Below, piece by piece: positions 46,954-55,782 of a DNA stretch of 64,000 nt. The stretch lies in contig JAUIJU010000007.1 in assembly GCA_030431095.1 (NCBI GenBank), positions 1 to 64,000 on the forward strand, read 5' to 3'. The DNA is from Gammaproteobacteria bacterium. GTDB lineage: Bacteria > Pseudomonadota > Gammaproteobacteria > Xanthomonadales > SZUA-36. Each line of letters begins with the position of its first letter. Positions within the stretch are counted from its first letter, which is position 1. The notes beneath the pieces are model-generated. The model had not been told where the DNA came from. It was given only the letters and a program-made list of their open reading frames with translations, and made no database searches. The position numbers and the translations under genes are program-made.

Positions 46954-47763
46954 ATGCATGACGCCTTATTGCTGAGCGCCGCCGGTTGCTACCTGGCGGC
47001 CGCCCTGGTGTTGTACCGGGGCCTGTTGGCGGAAGCCGGCGTTTACAAGCGCCTGGCGGTCGCCCTGACGGCAGCCGGCGTGCTGTTGCACGGAACGGCG
47101 CAGGCACAACTCTGGCTGGCCGCCGGGCCCATTCAGCTGGGCTTTTTCAACGTGATGTCACTGTGCGCCCTGGTCGTGGTCGTGTTGTTGCTCATCTCGG
47201 CGATGACGCCGCGACGCCTGTTCGCCGCCGGACTGGTCGCATTGCCGCTGGCCGCGGTGATGGTCGTCACGGAATGGGCCTTCGACGCCCCGGGCAATCT
47301 GCTGGCCAGCACGGGCCCGGCCATCGGCGTGCACGTGGTCAGCTCCATCATGGCCTTTGGTTTCCTGGCGCTGGCCGGGGTCTATGCATTGATGGTGGCC
47401 GTGCTGGACCATTTCCTGCGCCGTCATCATCTGAACCGGCTGGTGCGCGCCCTGCCGGCCCTGGACGTGCTCGAGGCCCTGCTGTTCGCGCTGGTCAAGC
47501 TGGGTTTCGCCGTGCTGACGCTGTCGCTGATCACCGGTTTCGTGTTCGTGAACGACCTCCTGGCCCAGCACCTTGCGCACAAAACCGTGCTCTCGGTGCT
47601 GGCCTGGGCGCTGTTCGGCCTGCTGCTGTGGGGCCGCCGCTTTCGCGGCTGGCGCGGCCGCACCGCGGTGCGACTGACCGTGGCCGGCGTCATCCTGCTG
47701 GTGCTGTCCTACTTCGGCAGCAAACTGGTGCTGGAACTGCTGCTCGGCGAACACTGGGGCTGA
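46954..47763 (+). CDS. ypjD: CcsA-like inner-membrane protein YpjD
   Basis: 269 residues with about eight membrane segments (for example LLLSAAGCYLAAALVLYRGLL, VMSLCALVVVVLLLISAM, VVSSIMAFGFLALAGVYALM, LVKLGFAVLTLSLITGFVFV). The conserved region HVVSSIMAFGFLALAG with His, and HKTVLSVLAWALFGLLLWG, place it in the CcsA/CcmC-like haem-handling superfamily. It lacks the Trp-rich WWD motif that defines true cytochrome c assembly proteins, so haem function is uncertain. Divergent pairing with ffh is conserved in gammaproteobacteria. Confidence 0.9.
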   Translation: MHDALLLSAAGCYLAAALVLYRGLLAEAGVYKRLAVALTAAGVLLHGTAQAQLWLAAGPIQLGFFNVMSLCALVVVVLLLISAMTPRRLFAAGLVALPLAAVMVVTEWAFDAPGNLLASTGPAIGVHVVSSIMAFGFLALAGVYALMVAVLDHFLRRHHLNRLVRALPALDVLEALLFALVKLGFAVLTLSLITGFVFVNDLLAQHLAHKTVLSVLAWALFGLLLWGRRFRGWRGRTAVRLTVAGVILLVLSYFGSKLVLELLLGEHWG

Positions 47764-47824
47764 ACTCCACGCGGCGATCCCCGTCGCCGACTTTCGCGAC
47801 GCACCGGATCAGTTTCCACACGCC

Positions 47825-49210
47825 CTAATCGAAAGCCCTTTCCAACGCCTCGGACAGGGTCTTCACGGGCACCACGTCCAGACCATCGAGCGCCTTGCGC
47901 GGCCTGTTGGCCACCGGCACCACCGCGCGGCTGAAGCCGTGCGTGGCGGCTTCCCTGAGCCGCTCCTCGCCGTTGTAGACCGGCCGGATTTCGCCGCCGA
48001 GCCCGACTTCGCCGAACACCACCTGGCCTTCCGGCAAGGCGCGATCACGAAAACTGGACATCAGCGCCAGCGCCAGCGGCAGGTCGCAACCGGTCTCCGC
48101 CAGGCGCATGCCGCCGACCACGTTGATGAATACGTCCTGGTCGGACAGGCTGATGCCGCCATGGCGGTGCAGCACCGCGAGCAGCATGGCCAGGCGATTG
48201 CCGTCCAGGCCGATGGCCACGCGCCGTGGATTGGACAGGTGGCTCTCGTCCACCAGGGCCTGCAGTTCCAGCAACATCGGACGGGTGCCTTCGCGCACCA
48301 CCGTCACGGCGCTGCCGGGTTGCGCCTCGCTCCCGGAAAGAAAGATGGCGGACGGGTTCTTCACCTGTTTCAGGCCCTGCCCCGTCATGGCGAAAATGCC
48401 CAGTTCGTTCACCGTGCCGAAGCGATTCTTCACCGAACGCACGATGCGATAGCGACTGCCGCTGTCGCTTTCGAAATACAGCACCGCGTCGACCATGTGC
48501 TCGAGCACGCGTGGCCCGGCCAGGGCGCCTTCCTTGGTGACGTGTCCGACCAGCAGCATGGTGCACTGTGCCTGCTTGGCGTGACGCACCAGCGCGGCGG
48601 CGGATTCGCGCACCTGCGACACCGAGCCCGGCGCCGACTGCACCTGTTCGGAAAACAGGGTCTGAATGGAGTCGATCACCACCAGCGACGGTTTGCGCTG
48701 GGCCACCGCGGCGAGGATGTGCTCGACGCAGGTCTCCGTCAGGCACTCCAGCGCACCGGCGTCGAGCCCCAGGCGGCGGGCCCGGAGGCTGATCTGCTGC
48801 AGTGACTCTTCGCCCGTCACGTACAGCGAACCGCCATCCCCTTCGACAGCACCGATGGCGGCCAGCGCCTGCAGCAGCAGGGTGGATTTACCGATGCCCG
48901 GATCGCCGCCCAGCAGCACCACCGAACCGGCCACCAGGCCGCCGCCCAGCACGCGGTCGAGTTCCGCCAGCCCGGTCGAACGGCGCGACTGTTCGACGTC
49001 CTCGACGCTGGCCAGGGACACCACGTCGGCCGCTCCGCCCTGCCCCGCGTATCCGCCACGGGTATCGCCGAAGGAACGCAACGAGGGCCTGGGCGCGGTG
49101 ACCGCCTCGCGTACGGTGTTCCAGGCCTGGCACTCGGGACACTGACCCGCCCACTTGCTGAGACCGGCGCCGCAGGCCTCGCACCGATAGGAGATTTTCG
49201 CTTTCGCCAT
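47825..49210 (-). CDS. radA: DNA repair protein RadA/Sms
   Basis: 461 residues from the ATG at 49210 (E. coli 460). A C4 zinc finger (YRCEACGAGLSKWAGQCPECQAWN) is followed by a RecA-like ATPase with VVLLGGDPGIGKSTLLLQALA, VIDSIQTLFSEQVQSAPGSVSQVRESAAALVRHAKQ and the RadA-specific KNRFGTVNELGIFAM. A C-terminal Lon-type domain closes it (VAIGLDGNRLAMLLAVLHRHGGISLSDQDVFINVVGGMRL). It acts on branched recombination intermediates. Convergent with ypjD. Confidence 0.97.
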   Translation of the reverse strand: MAKAKISYRCEACGAGLSKWAGQCPECQAWNTVREAVTAPRPSLRSFGDTRGGYAGQGGAADVVSLASVEDVEQSRRSTGLAELDRVLGGGLVAGSVVLLGGDPGIGKSTLLLQALAAIGAVEGDGGSLYVTGEESLQQISLRARRLGLDAGALECLTETCVEHILAAVAQRKPSLVVIDSIQTLFSEQVQSAPGSVSQVRESAAALVRHAKQAQCTMLLVGHVTKEGALAGPRVLEHMVDAVLYFESDSGSRYRIVRSVKNRFGTVNELGIFAMTGQGLKQVKNPSAIFLSGSEAQPGSAVTVVREGTRPMLLELQALVDESHLSNPRRVAIGLDGNRLAMLLAVLHRHGGISLSDQDVFINVVGGMRLAETGCDLPLALALMSSFRDRALPEGQVVFGEVGLGGEIRPVYNGEERLREAATHGFSRAVVPVANRPRKALDGLDVVPVKTLSEALERAFD

Positions 49211-49359
49211 GGGATTGAACGGTTTTGCGCGCGGAGCGGGGCCGGGAAAAATGGCATCATAGCGCCCCCCAGGCGCCTTACGCACGCATGACCGACGGCC
49301 CAAGCAGGCGGCGCGCGCATTTCCTACAATAAACGCGGCTCAGGGAGGGTGAGACGCGC

Positions 49360-50376
49360 TTGCGCAACCAACAGGAACAACCGCTGATCGGGGAATCCCC
49401 CGGATTTCTCGAAGTGCTCGAGCACGTCTCGCGCGTGGCGCCGCTGGACCGCCCCGTGCTGGTCATTGGCGAGCGCGGTACCGGCAAGGAACTGATCGCC
49501 GCGCGCATCCACTTCCTGTCCGGGCGCTGGGACAAGCCCTTCATCAAAATGAACTGCGCCGCGCTGGCCGAGTCGCTGCTGGAAACCGAGCTGTTCGGCC
49601 ACGAAGCCGGTTCCTTCACCGGGGCCGCCAAGCGGCGCCTGGGTCGCTTCGAACTGGCCGACAAGGGGAGCCTGTTCCTCGACGAACTGGCCAACACCTC
49701 CTCGCGGGTGCAGGAAAAGATCCTGCGCGTTATCGAATACGGTGAACTCGAACGCGTCGGTGGCACCGACACCGTGCGCACCGACGTGCGCATCATCGGC
49801 GCCACCCACGAGGACCTGCCTTCACTGGCCGAGGCGGGCCGCTTCCGCGCCGACCTGCTCGACCGGCTCGCGTTCGACGTCATCACCCTGCCACCACTGC
49901 GCGAACGGCCCGAGGACATCCTGCCCCTGGCCGAGCATTTCGCCGTGAAGATGGCCGGCGAACTGGGGCACGAACTGTTCCCGGGATTCACCGAGGCTGC
50001 GCGCGGGGCACTGCAGGGCTATCGCTGGCCCGGCAACGTACGCGAACTCAAGAACGTGGTGGAGCGGGCCGTCTACACACGTGAAGACGCCGAGGACGAA
50101 GTGGACCGAATCGTGTTCGATCCCTTCGAATCCCCCTGGCGCCCGGCCGTTGGAAAGGGCGAAGGCCGGCAGGCCAGGGCCGCCAACACGCCGTCAGGGC
50201 CCTATGACTTCAAGACACACATCCAGGACCATGAGATCGAGTTGCTCAAACAGGCGCTCGAAAGCTGCCGCTACAATCAGAAAAAGACGGCTGAGCACCT
50301 GGGCATGACCTATCACCAGTTGCGCGGCTACCTGCGCAAGTACGAACTGACCGACGCCCCGGAAGGGGACGACTGA
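49360..50376 (+). CDS. pspF: PspF-type sigma-54 enhancer-binding protein
   Basis: 338 residues, TTG start at 49360. There is no N-terminal receiver domain; the AAA+ domain begins almost at once (PLIGESPGFLEVLEHVSRVAPLDRPVLVIGERGTGKELIAARIHFLS). The sigma-54 contact loop is GSFTGAAKRRLGRFELADKG (GSFTGA instead of GAFTGA), Walker B is LFLDELAN, and a C-terminal Fis-type helix-turn-helix is LEQ-type (NQKKTAEHLGMTYHQLRGYLRKY). This is the architecture of PspF, which drives the phage-shock operon. pspABC are not adjacent here; radA takes the neighbouring position. Target genes are therefore elsewhere or different. Confidence 0.9.
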   Translation: MRNQQEQPLIGESPGFLEVLEHVSRVAPLDRPVLVIGERGTGKELIAARIHFLSGRWDKPFIKMNCAALAESLLETELFGHEAGSFTGAAKRRLGRFELADKGSLFLDELANTSSRVQEKILRVIEYGELERVGGTDTVRTDVRIIGATHEDLPSLAEAGRFRADLLDRLAFDVITLPPLRERPEDILPLAEHFAVKMAGELGHELFPGFTEAARGALQGYRWPGNVRELKNVVERAVYTREDAEDEVDRIVFDPFESPWRPAVGKGEGRQARAANTPSGPYDFKTHIQDHEIELLKQALESCRYNQKKTAEHLGMTYHQLRGYLRKYELTDAPEGDD

Positions 50377-50461
50377 CGTCAGGACGGGCATCCTCGCCAG
50401 AGCTTCGGTCAGCCACGTTCGCGAGCCTGCCGGGGGAATCGCCCGGGCGTGAACCCGGGGT

Positions 50462-51841
50462 CTAACTCAGCCCGTCGTCGTGGAAATAGTCTGGCGCCAT
50501 GTTGACAAACCGCAGCCACGGACCCTGGAACAGCAATTCCACCGTCCCGGTGGATCCATGACGGTGCTTGCCGACGATGATTTCCGCCTTGTTCTTTTCC
50601 GGGGTCTCGGGGTTGTAGACCTCGTCGCGATAGATGAACAGGATCAGGTCGGCGTCCTGCTCGATGGAACCCGACTCGCGCAGGTCAGCCATCACGGGAC
50701 GCTTGTTGGGGCGCTGTTCCAGCGAGCGGTTGAGCTGGGACAGTGCGATGACCGGCACGTTGAGTTCCTTCGCCAGGGCCTTCAGCGATCGCGAGATCTC
50801 GGCGATCTCGTTCGCCCGGTTCTCGTTGTTGCCGGGCACCTGCATCAACTGCAGGTAGTCGATTACCACCATGCCGATATCATGCTCGCGCTTCAGGCGG
50901 CGCGCGCGGGCGCGCAACTCGGCCGGCGACAGCGCCGGGGTCTCGTCGATGAAGATCTTGCTCTTGCCGAGCAGGTTCATCGCCGAGGTCAGCTTGGGCC
51001 AGTCCAGGTCGTCGAGGGTGCCGGTGCGCAGGCGGCCCTGTTCAATCTGGCCGAGCGAGGAAAACAGGCGCATAACCAGCTGCAAGGAGGACATTTCCAT
51101 GCTGAACACGGCCACAGGCACCTGGCTCTTGATGGCGGCGTTCTCGGCGATGTTCATGGCCAGCGTGGTTTTGCCCATGGCCGGTCGACCGGCGACGATG
51201 ACCAGGTCGGAGTCCTGCATGCCGGCGGTTTTCTTGTCGAGGTCGACGAAACCGGTCGGAATGCCGGTAATGTCGCCCTTGTGCTCGACCAGTTCCTCGA
51301 TTCGTTTGAAGGCCTGCTGAATGGTGTCCTTGACCGAGACGAATCCCTGTCCGCTGCGCTGGCCGCGTTCGGCAATGGCGAAGATATCGCGCTCGGCCTC
51401 TTCCAGCAGCTCCTTGCTGTTGCGGCCGTCGGAGCCGTAGGCGTTGCCGGTGATGGTCGTGCCCACGTCGATCAGGGCCCGCAGAATGCTCTTCTCGCGA
51501 ACGATATCCGCGTAGGCCTTGATGTTGGCGGCGCTGGGCGTGGTGTTGGTCAGCTGCACCACGTAGGCGCCACCGTCGACCCGCTCGATCTGGCCGTTGG
51601 TTTCAAACCACTCGGTGACGGTGATGGCGTCGCAGGGACTGCCACCCTCGTTCAGCTCGGTGATGGCGCGGAACACCAGCCGATGATCTTCGCGGTAGAA
51701 GTCGTCCTCGGAGACCCGGTCAGCCACTTCCTCGAAACCGTATTCCGACAGCAGCAGCCCGCCGAGAACCGCCTGTTCCGCCTCGATGGAATGCGGCGGA
51801 ACCTTCAGTTGCTCGATGGACGCCGTTCTGGGTTCGGGCAT
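50462..51841 (-). CDS. dnaB: Replicative DNA helicase DnaB
   Basis: 459 residues (E. coli 471). The N-terminal primase-interaction domain is PPHSIEAEQAVLGGLLLSEYGFEEVADRVSEDDFYREDHRLVF. The RecA-like motor has DLVIVAGRPAMGKTTLAMNIAENAAI, VFSMEMSSLQLVMRLFSSLGQI, IGMVVIDYLQLMQVPG and ALSQLNRSLEQRPNKRPVMADLRESGSIEQDADLILFIYRDE. No intein. It follows rpsF-rpsR-rplI on the same strand, the common gammaproteobacterial order. Confidence 0.98.
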   Translation of the reverse strand: MPEPRTASIEQLKVPPHSIEAEQAVLGGLLLSEYGFEEVADRVSEDDFYREDHRLVFRAITELNEGGSPCDAITVTEWFETNGQIERVDGGAYVVQLTNTTPSAANIKAYADIVREKSILRALIDVGTTITGNAYGSDGRNSKELLEEAERDIFAIAERGQRSGQGFVSVKDTIQQAFKRIEELVEHKGDITGIPTGFVDLDKKTAGMQDSDLVIVAGRPAMGKTTLAMNIAENAAIKSQVPVAVFSMEMSSLQLVMRLFSSLGQIEQGRLRTGTLDDLDWPKLTSAMNLLGKSKIFIDETPALSPAELRARARRLKREHDIGMVVIDYLQLMQVPGNNENRANEIAEISRSLKALAKELNVPVIALSQLNRSLEQRPNKRPVMADLRESGSIEQDADLILFIYRDEVYNPETPEKNKAEIIVGKHRHGSTGTVELLFQGPWLRFVNMAPDYFHDDGLS

Positions 51842-52021
51842 TGCGGTTTTCGTGGTCTCAGGAGCGGGGAAAATCGCGGCGCGACCCGCGGAATCGGGCC
51901 GCGCCGGGAACGACTTGAGGATAGCACAGGGCAGGCGCCAGGCAGCGGTGAAACCTGCCAGACGGCCCGGCGGGCCCCGGACGATCTGCAGCGCAAAAAT
52001 CCGGGGACCGAAAGAGGCGGA

Positions 52022-52600
52022 TCAGGAAGCGGGCGTTTCCGATTCCAGGCCCTCGTCTTCGATGACCTGTTCCACGACCTGGGCTTCGTCCTCGTCATAG
52101 TCCAGCACGTCTCCGACATCGATGTCGTCGTCGGCCTTGGCCTCGGCGATGATGGCGTCCTCGTTGACCACCACCTTGATTTCAGTGGTCACGTCGGCGT
52201 GCAGCTGCACCAGGATGTCGTAGGCGCCGACCAGGCGAATCGGGCCTTCGCCCATGATCACTTCGCTTTTTTCCAGCTCGATGCCGGTGTCGGTGACCGC
52301 GTCGGCGATCTCGCGCGGACCGATGGATCCGAACAGCTTGCCTTCATCGCTGGCGTTGGCTTCGATTTTCAGGACCACCTCGGCCAGCTTGGCGGCACGC
52401 GCCTCGGCGGTCGACAACTTGTCCTTGGCGACGGCCTCGAGCTCGGCACGACGGTCTTCGAACATGGCCACGTTGCCCTTGGTGGCCGGCAGGGCCATGC
52501 CCTGGGGCACCAGGAAATTGCGGCCGAAACCGGCCTTCACGTCGACCGTTTCACCGAGGTCACCCAGGTTGGCGATCTTTTCCAGGAGGATGAGTTTCAT
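52022..52600 (-). CDS. rplI: Ribosomal protein bL9 with acidic C-terminal extension
   Basis: 192 residues from the ATG at 52600; E. coli L9 has 149. The N-terminal domain MKLILLEKIANLGDLGETVDVKAGFGRNFLVPQGMA and the C-domain (FGSIGPREIADAVTDTGIELEKSEVIM) are standard. About 40 extra residues at the C-terminus are strongly acidic (ADDDIDVGDVLDYDEDEAQVVEQVIEDEG). Such a tail is unusual for this protein. Located between rpsR and dnaB. Confidence 0.97.
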   Translation of the reverse strand: MKLILLEKIANLGDLGETVDVKAGFGRNFLVPQGMALPATKGNVAMFEDRRAELEAVAKDKLSTAEARAAKLAEVVLKIEANASDEGKLFGSIGPREIADAVTDTGIELEKSEVIMGEGPIRLVGAYDILVQLHADVTTEIKVVVNEDAIIAEAKADDDIDVGDVLDYDEDEAQVVEQVIEDEGLESETPAS

Positions 52601-52617
52601 GGTCTGGAGCCTCCGGA

Positions 52618-52842
52618 TCAGTGGTTGTCGGTGTACGGCAACAGGGCCAGGAACCGGGCGCGCTTCACCGCGGTGGCGAGCTGACGCTGGTAACGGGCCT
52701 TGGTGCCGGTGATGCGGCTGGGAACGACCTTGCCGGACTCGCCCACGTACTGCTTGAGCAGGTTCAGGTCCTTGTAGTCGATCTCTTCGATGCCTTCGGC
52801 GGTGAATCGGCAGTACTTTCTGCGGCGGAAATGACGGGCCAT
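52618..52842 (-). CDS. rpsR: Ribosomal protein bS18
   Basis: 74 residues (E. coli 75). [74 protein letters not shown] is complete and conserved across its length; only one Cys is present, so no zinc-binding form. The ATG overlaps the rpsF stop (TAATG). Confidence 0.98.
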   Translation of the reverse strand: MARHFRRRKYCRFTAEGIEEIDYKDLNLLKQYVGESGKVVPSRITGTKARYQRQLATAVKRARFLALLPYTDNH

Positions 52843-53315
52843 TATGCACTCTCCTCGCTGGCGGTTTCCTCTTCGGCCTTGGTCTCGGCTTCAGGCTTGT
52901 CGGCCTTGGCCTCGGACTTCTCCGCGGCTTCCGGCTTTTCGGACTTGTCCGACTTGCGGCCGCCGTCGCGGTCGCCCTGCGAACGGTCCTTCTCTTCCTT
53001 GGCCTTGAGAATCGGCGACTGCTCTTCCACGGCCGCCTGGCGACGAATGGTCAGGTGGCGCAGCACCGCGTCGTTGAAGCGGAACACACCTTCCAGTTCG
53101 GCCAGGGTCTCGGCGTCGCACTCCACGTTCATCAGGACGTAGTGCGCCTTGTGCAGCTTGGCGATGGAGAACGCCAGCTGGCGGCGGCCCCAGTCTTCCA
53201 GGCGGTGAATTTTGCCGCCCTTGTCCTCGATGAGGCCCTGGTAGCGCTCCAGCATGGCGGGTACCTGCTCGCTCTGGTCCGGATGGACCAGGAAGCAAAT
53301 TTCGTAATGTCTCAT
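52842..53315 (-). CDS. rpsF: Ribosomal protein bS6 with charged C-terminal extension
   Basis: 157 residues (E. coli 131-135 before glutamylation). The fold is visible: [79 protein letters not shown]. The remaining 60 residues are a low-complexity Lys/Glu/Ala tail ([27 protein letters not shown]). It heads rpsF-rpsR-rplI-dnaB. Confidence 0.98.
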   Translation of the reverse strand: MRHYEICFLVHPDQSEQVPAMLERYQGLIEDKGGKIHRLEDWGRRQLAFSIAKLHKAHYVLMNVECDAETLAELEGVFRFNDAVLRHLTIRRQAAVEEQSPILKAKEEKDRSQGDRDGGRKSDKSEKPEAAEKSEAKADKPEAETKAEEETASEESA

Positions 53316-53451
53316 TGTGACTCCTTACGGATTTGGCAACCCGCGACGCGGGTCTTCAAAGCCTCCACGACATCCCTTGCGGACGGCGTGTGAGGCAAGG
53401 ATTCTTCCCGTCGGCGCCCGATCTACCGGGACCACGACACGAAGCCGGCGG

Positions 53452-53480
53452 ATTGTAGCAGGACGCGCAAAGCGCCACAA
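53452..53480 (-). promoter_or_regulatory. Sigma-70 promoter of the rpsF operon
   Basis: On the minus strand -35 TTGTGG (53475-53480) and -10 TACAAT (53452-53457) with a 17-bp spacer. The predicted leader of about 130 nt contains a hairpin ACCCGC/GCGGGT (53336-53350) close to the rpsF ribosome-binding site, where an S6:S18 autoregulatory leader would be expected; that role is inference. Confidence 0.7.
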
Positions 53481-53491
53481 GCCGCACGCAG

Positions 53492-54220
53492 TCAGACGCG
53501 CGGGCGCGGCAGAAGCCAGCCGGTGCGGGCCCGGTAGGCCGCCCAGCCGGGGTGGCGGCTCATGCGCGCCTCCTTCATCACCATGTTGACCGCGAACACG
53601 CCGCCCCAGACCCAGGCCAGCACCAGCACCGGCAGCCAGTGCCAGACCATCAGCGCGAAGCTGCCGTAGATCATCATTTCCCCCAGGTAGTTGGGGTGGC
53701 GAACGTAGCGGAACATGCCGTCGGTGATCAGGCCGGGCTGCAGGCGCAGGGTAAAGAACTTCTGCGCATCGGCCGCGATCATGATCGCGCAGCCGACGAT
53801 GCACAGGCTGATGCACAGCGCGTACCAGGCGAAGGTCGGCAGGGGATAATCCGGCACTTCGCCGGAGGCGATCAGCAACCAGCCAAACACCCAGTACCAG
53901 CCCAGTACCAGGGCGAACGCGGCGAACCCGCCGCCGAGCGTGACCCGTACCTGCCAGGCCGGATCGGGAAATGCCAGGTCCTTGAGAATCCACACCAGTC
54001 CGTAGCTGCCGTGCAGGGCCAGGTAGACCCACGCCGCGGACGTGGTGTTGCCATAGAGCACCATGAGCAACGCCAGGAACAGGAAGGTGCCGGCCTTTTG
54101 CGCATTCACGATCCAGGCGAGCTTCCAGGGGCGCGGGCCGCCTCCCAGGTCCCGCGACAGGGCGTGGTTCAGGGTCTGCAGGCGCTCGGCCAGGGCGGGC
54201 GCCGGTCTGGAACGGTTCAT
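53492..54220 (-). CDS. Integral membrane methyltransferase/DUF1295-like protein
   Basis: 242 residues from the ATG at 54220, with about six membrane segments (AGTFLFLALLMVLYG, VYLALHGSYGLVWILKD, TLGGGFAAFALVLGWYWVFGWLLIA, FAWYALCISLCIVGCAIMIAA, YGSFALMVWHWLPVLVLAWVWGGVFAVNMV). The conserved C-terminal signature GLITDGMFRYVRHPNYLGEMMIYGSF places it among isoprenylcysteine carboxyl methyltransferase/steroid 5-alpha-reductase-like proteins (NnrU/DUF1295 group). Substrate unknown. Confidence 0.85.
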   Translation of the reverse strand: MNRSRPAPALAERLQTLNHALSRDLGGGPRPWKLAWIVNAQKAGTFLFLALLMVLYGNTTSAAWVYLALHGSYGLVWILKDLAFPDPAWQVRVTLGGGFAAFALVLGWYWVFGWLLIASGEVPDYPLPTFAWYALCISLCIVGCAIMIAADAQKFFTLRLQPGLITDGMFRYVRHPNYLGEMMIYGSFALMVWHWLPVLVLAWVWGGVFAVNMVMKEARMSRHPGWAAYRARTGWLLPRPRV

Positions 54221-54315
54221 CGGTGCTCTCACGGTCGAAGGGGCCGCATTATCGCCGACGTTGTCCGGTGGCGCGAACGCGTGACATCACGCGGGCCATT
54301 GGGCAAGCTTGGCGC

Positions 54316-55782
54316 ATGAACGACGAGCCCATCGCGCCGGCCGGCGCGCACCCCGAATCGGACTTTACCGACCGGCTACGCGCCGAAGCGCTGGCACTGG
54401 TCGGCGACCTTCGAGCGTCCCTGGACGAGGCCGTGGGCCGGGTCGACGACCGTCCCGCCCTGCCCCACGAACCCGATGCGGCGCTGCGCGACCTGGCCGA
54501 AGCCTTGCCGGATACGGGTGTCGGCGCGCGGGCTGCCCTGGAGCGGTTGTTGCAGTTGCAGGAACGCGCCGGGGCGAACACTGCCGGTCCGCGCTGCTAC
54601 CACTTCGTGATCGGTGGCAACACGCCTGCAGCCCACGGTGCGGACCTGGTGGCGGCGGCCTTCGACGTGATCACCTACACCTGGGTGGTGTCACCGGTGG
54701 GGGTGCGGATGGAACTGCAGGCCCTGGCCTGGCTGAAGACACTTCTTGGCATACCGTCGGGCATGCAGGGCGTCATGGTCACGGGCGCCACCATGGCCAA
54801 TTTCGTGGGCCTGGCCAGCGCGCGCCAGTGGTGGGGTGAACAGCACGGCATCGACGTGTCCGCCGTGGGCATGGCCGGCCAGCCACAGATACCGGTGCTG
54901 ACCTCGGGTTACGTTCACGCGGCCACGCTCAAGGTGCTGTCCCTGCTCGGTGTCGGGCGCGACAACGTCCGCGAGTTTCGTGCGGACGACCGCGGGAGAC
55001 TGGACCTGCCCGCGTTCGAGGCGGCGCTGGAGTCCCTCGAAGGCGCGCCTGCCCTGGTGGTGATCAATGCGGGAGAGGTCAACGCGGGTGATTTCGACCC
55101 GGTCGGCGCCATGATGGACGCTGCCCGGCGCCACAACTGCTGGGTGCACGTGGACGGCGCCTTCGGCCTGTTCGCGGCGGTTTCACCGCGCACCGCCCAC
55201 CTGGTGGCGGGCATGGAACGCGCCGATTCCATCACCGTCGACGGACACAAGTGGCTCAACGTTCCGTACGACTCCGGCTACGCCTTCGTGCGCGACCACG
55301 GCCTGATGGCGCGCGCCTTTCGCTACTCCGCCGACTACCTGCCCGCCGAGGATGACCCGCGCCCCACCCTCGGCGCCATCGGGCCGGAAAGTTCACGGCG
55401 AGGGCGAAGTTTCGCGGTATGGGCCACGCTCAAGGCCTATGGCCGCGACGGCCACCGCCGCCTGGTCGAACACTGCCTGGACGTGGCGCAGCACTTTTCC
55501 GGGCTGGTGGACGCGCACCCGGAACTCGAGCGCATGGCGGAAGTGCCGCTGAACATCGTCGCCTTCCGATACAACCCCGGCGGACTGGCCGAGGAGCGAC
55601 TCGATGCCCTCAACGCGGCGCTGGGCCGGGCAATGATCGAAGACGGCCGTTTTCTGCTCGGCACCTCCCGGCTGGGTGCGCGCACCATCTTCCGGCCCGC
55701 CTTTTCCAACTGGCGAACCCGATTCGGAGACGTCGAAGCCCTGGTGGACACCCTGGTGAAGCTCGGCAGGCGCCAGTCTTGA
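54316..55782 (+). CDS. PLP-dependent group II amino-acid decarboxylase
   Basis: 488 residues from the ATG at 54316. Fold-type I decarboxylase: GATMANFVGLASARQWWGE, CWVHVDGAFGLFAAVSPR and the Schiff-base lysine in ITVDGHKWLNVPYDSGYAFVRD. It resembles aromatic-L-amino-acid/glutamate/diaminobutyrate decarboxylases; substrate cannot be decided. The end overlaps a TTG start of the deoxynucleoside kinase by 4 bases, so the two are co-translated. It is divergent from the membrane methyltransferase gene. Confidence 0.9.
   Translation: MNDEPIAPAGAHPESDFTDRLRAEALALVGDLRASLDEAVGRVDDRPALPHEPDAALRDLAEALPDTGVGARAALERLLQLQERAGANTAGPRCYHFVIGGNTPAAHGADLVAAAFDVITYTWVVSPVGVRMELQALAWLKTLLGIPSGMQGVMVTGATMANFVGLASARQWWGEQHGIDVSAVGMAGQPQIPVLTSGYVHAATLKVLSLLGVGRDNVREFRADDRGRLDLPAFEAALESLEGAPALVVINAGEVNAGDFDPVGAMMDAARRHNCWVHVDGAFGLFAAVSPRTAHLVAGMERADSITVDGHKWLNVPYDSGYAFVRDHGLMARAFRYSADYLPAEDDPRPTLGAIGPESSRRGRSFAVWATLKAYGRDGHRRLVEHCLDVAQHFSGLVDAHPELERMAEVPLNIVAFRYNPGGLAEERLDALNAALGRAMIEDGRFLLGTSRLGARTIFRPAFSNWRTRFGDVEALVDTLVKLGRRQS

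Noticed and set aside
50480-52684. 734-residue open frame antisense to dnaB, rplI and part of rpsR
   Set aside because: Spans three conserved genes on the other strand and the gap between them, so it cannot be a real protein-coding gene.
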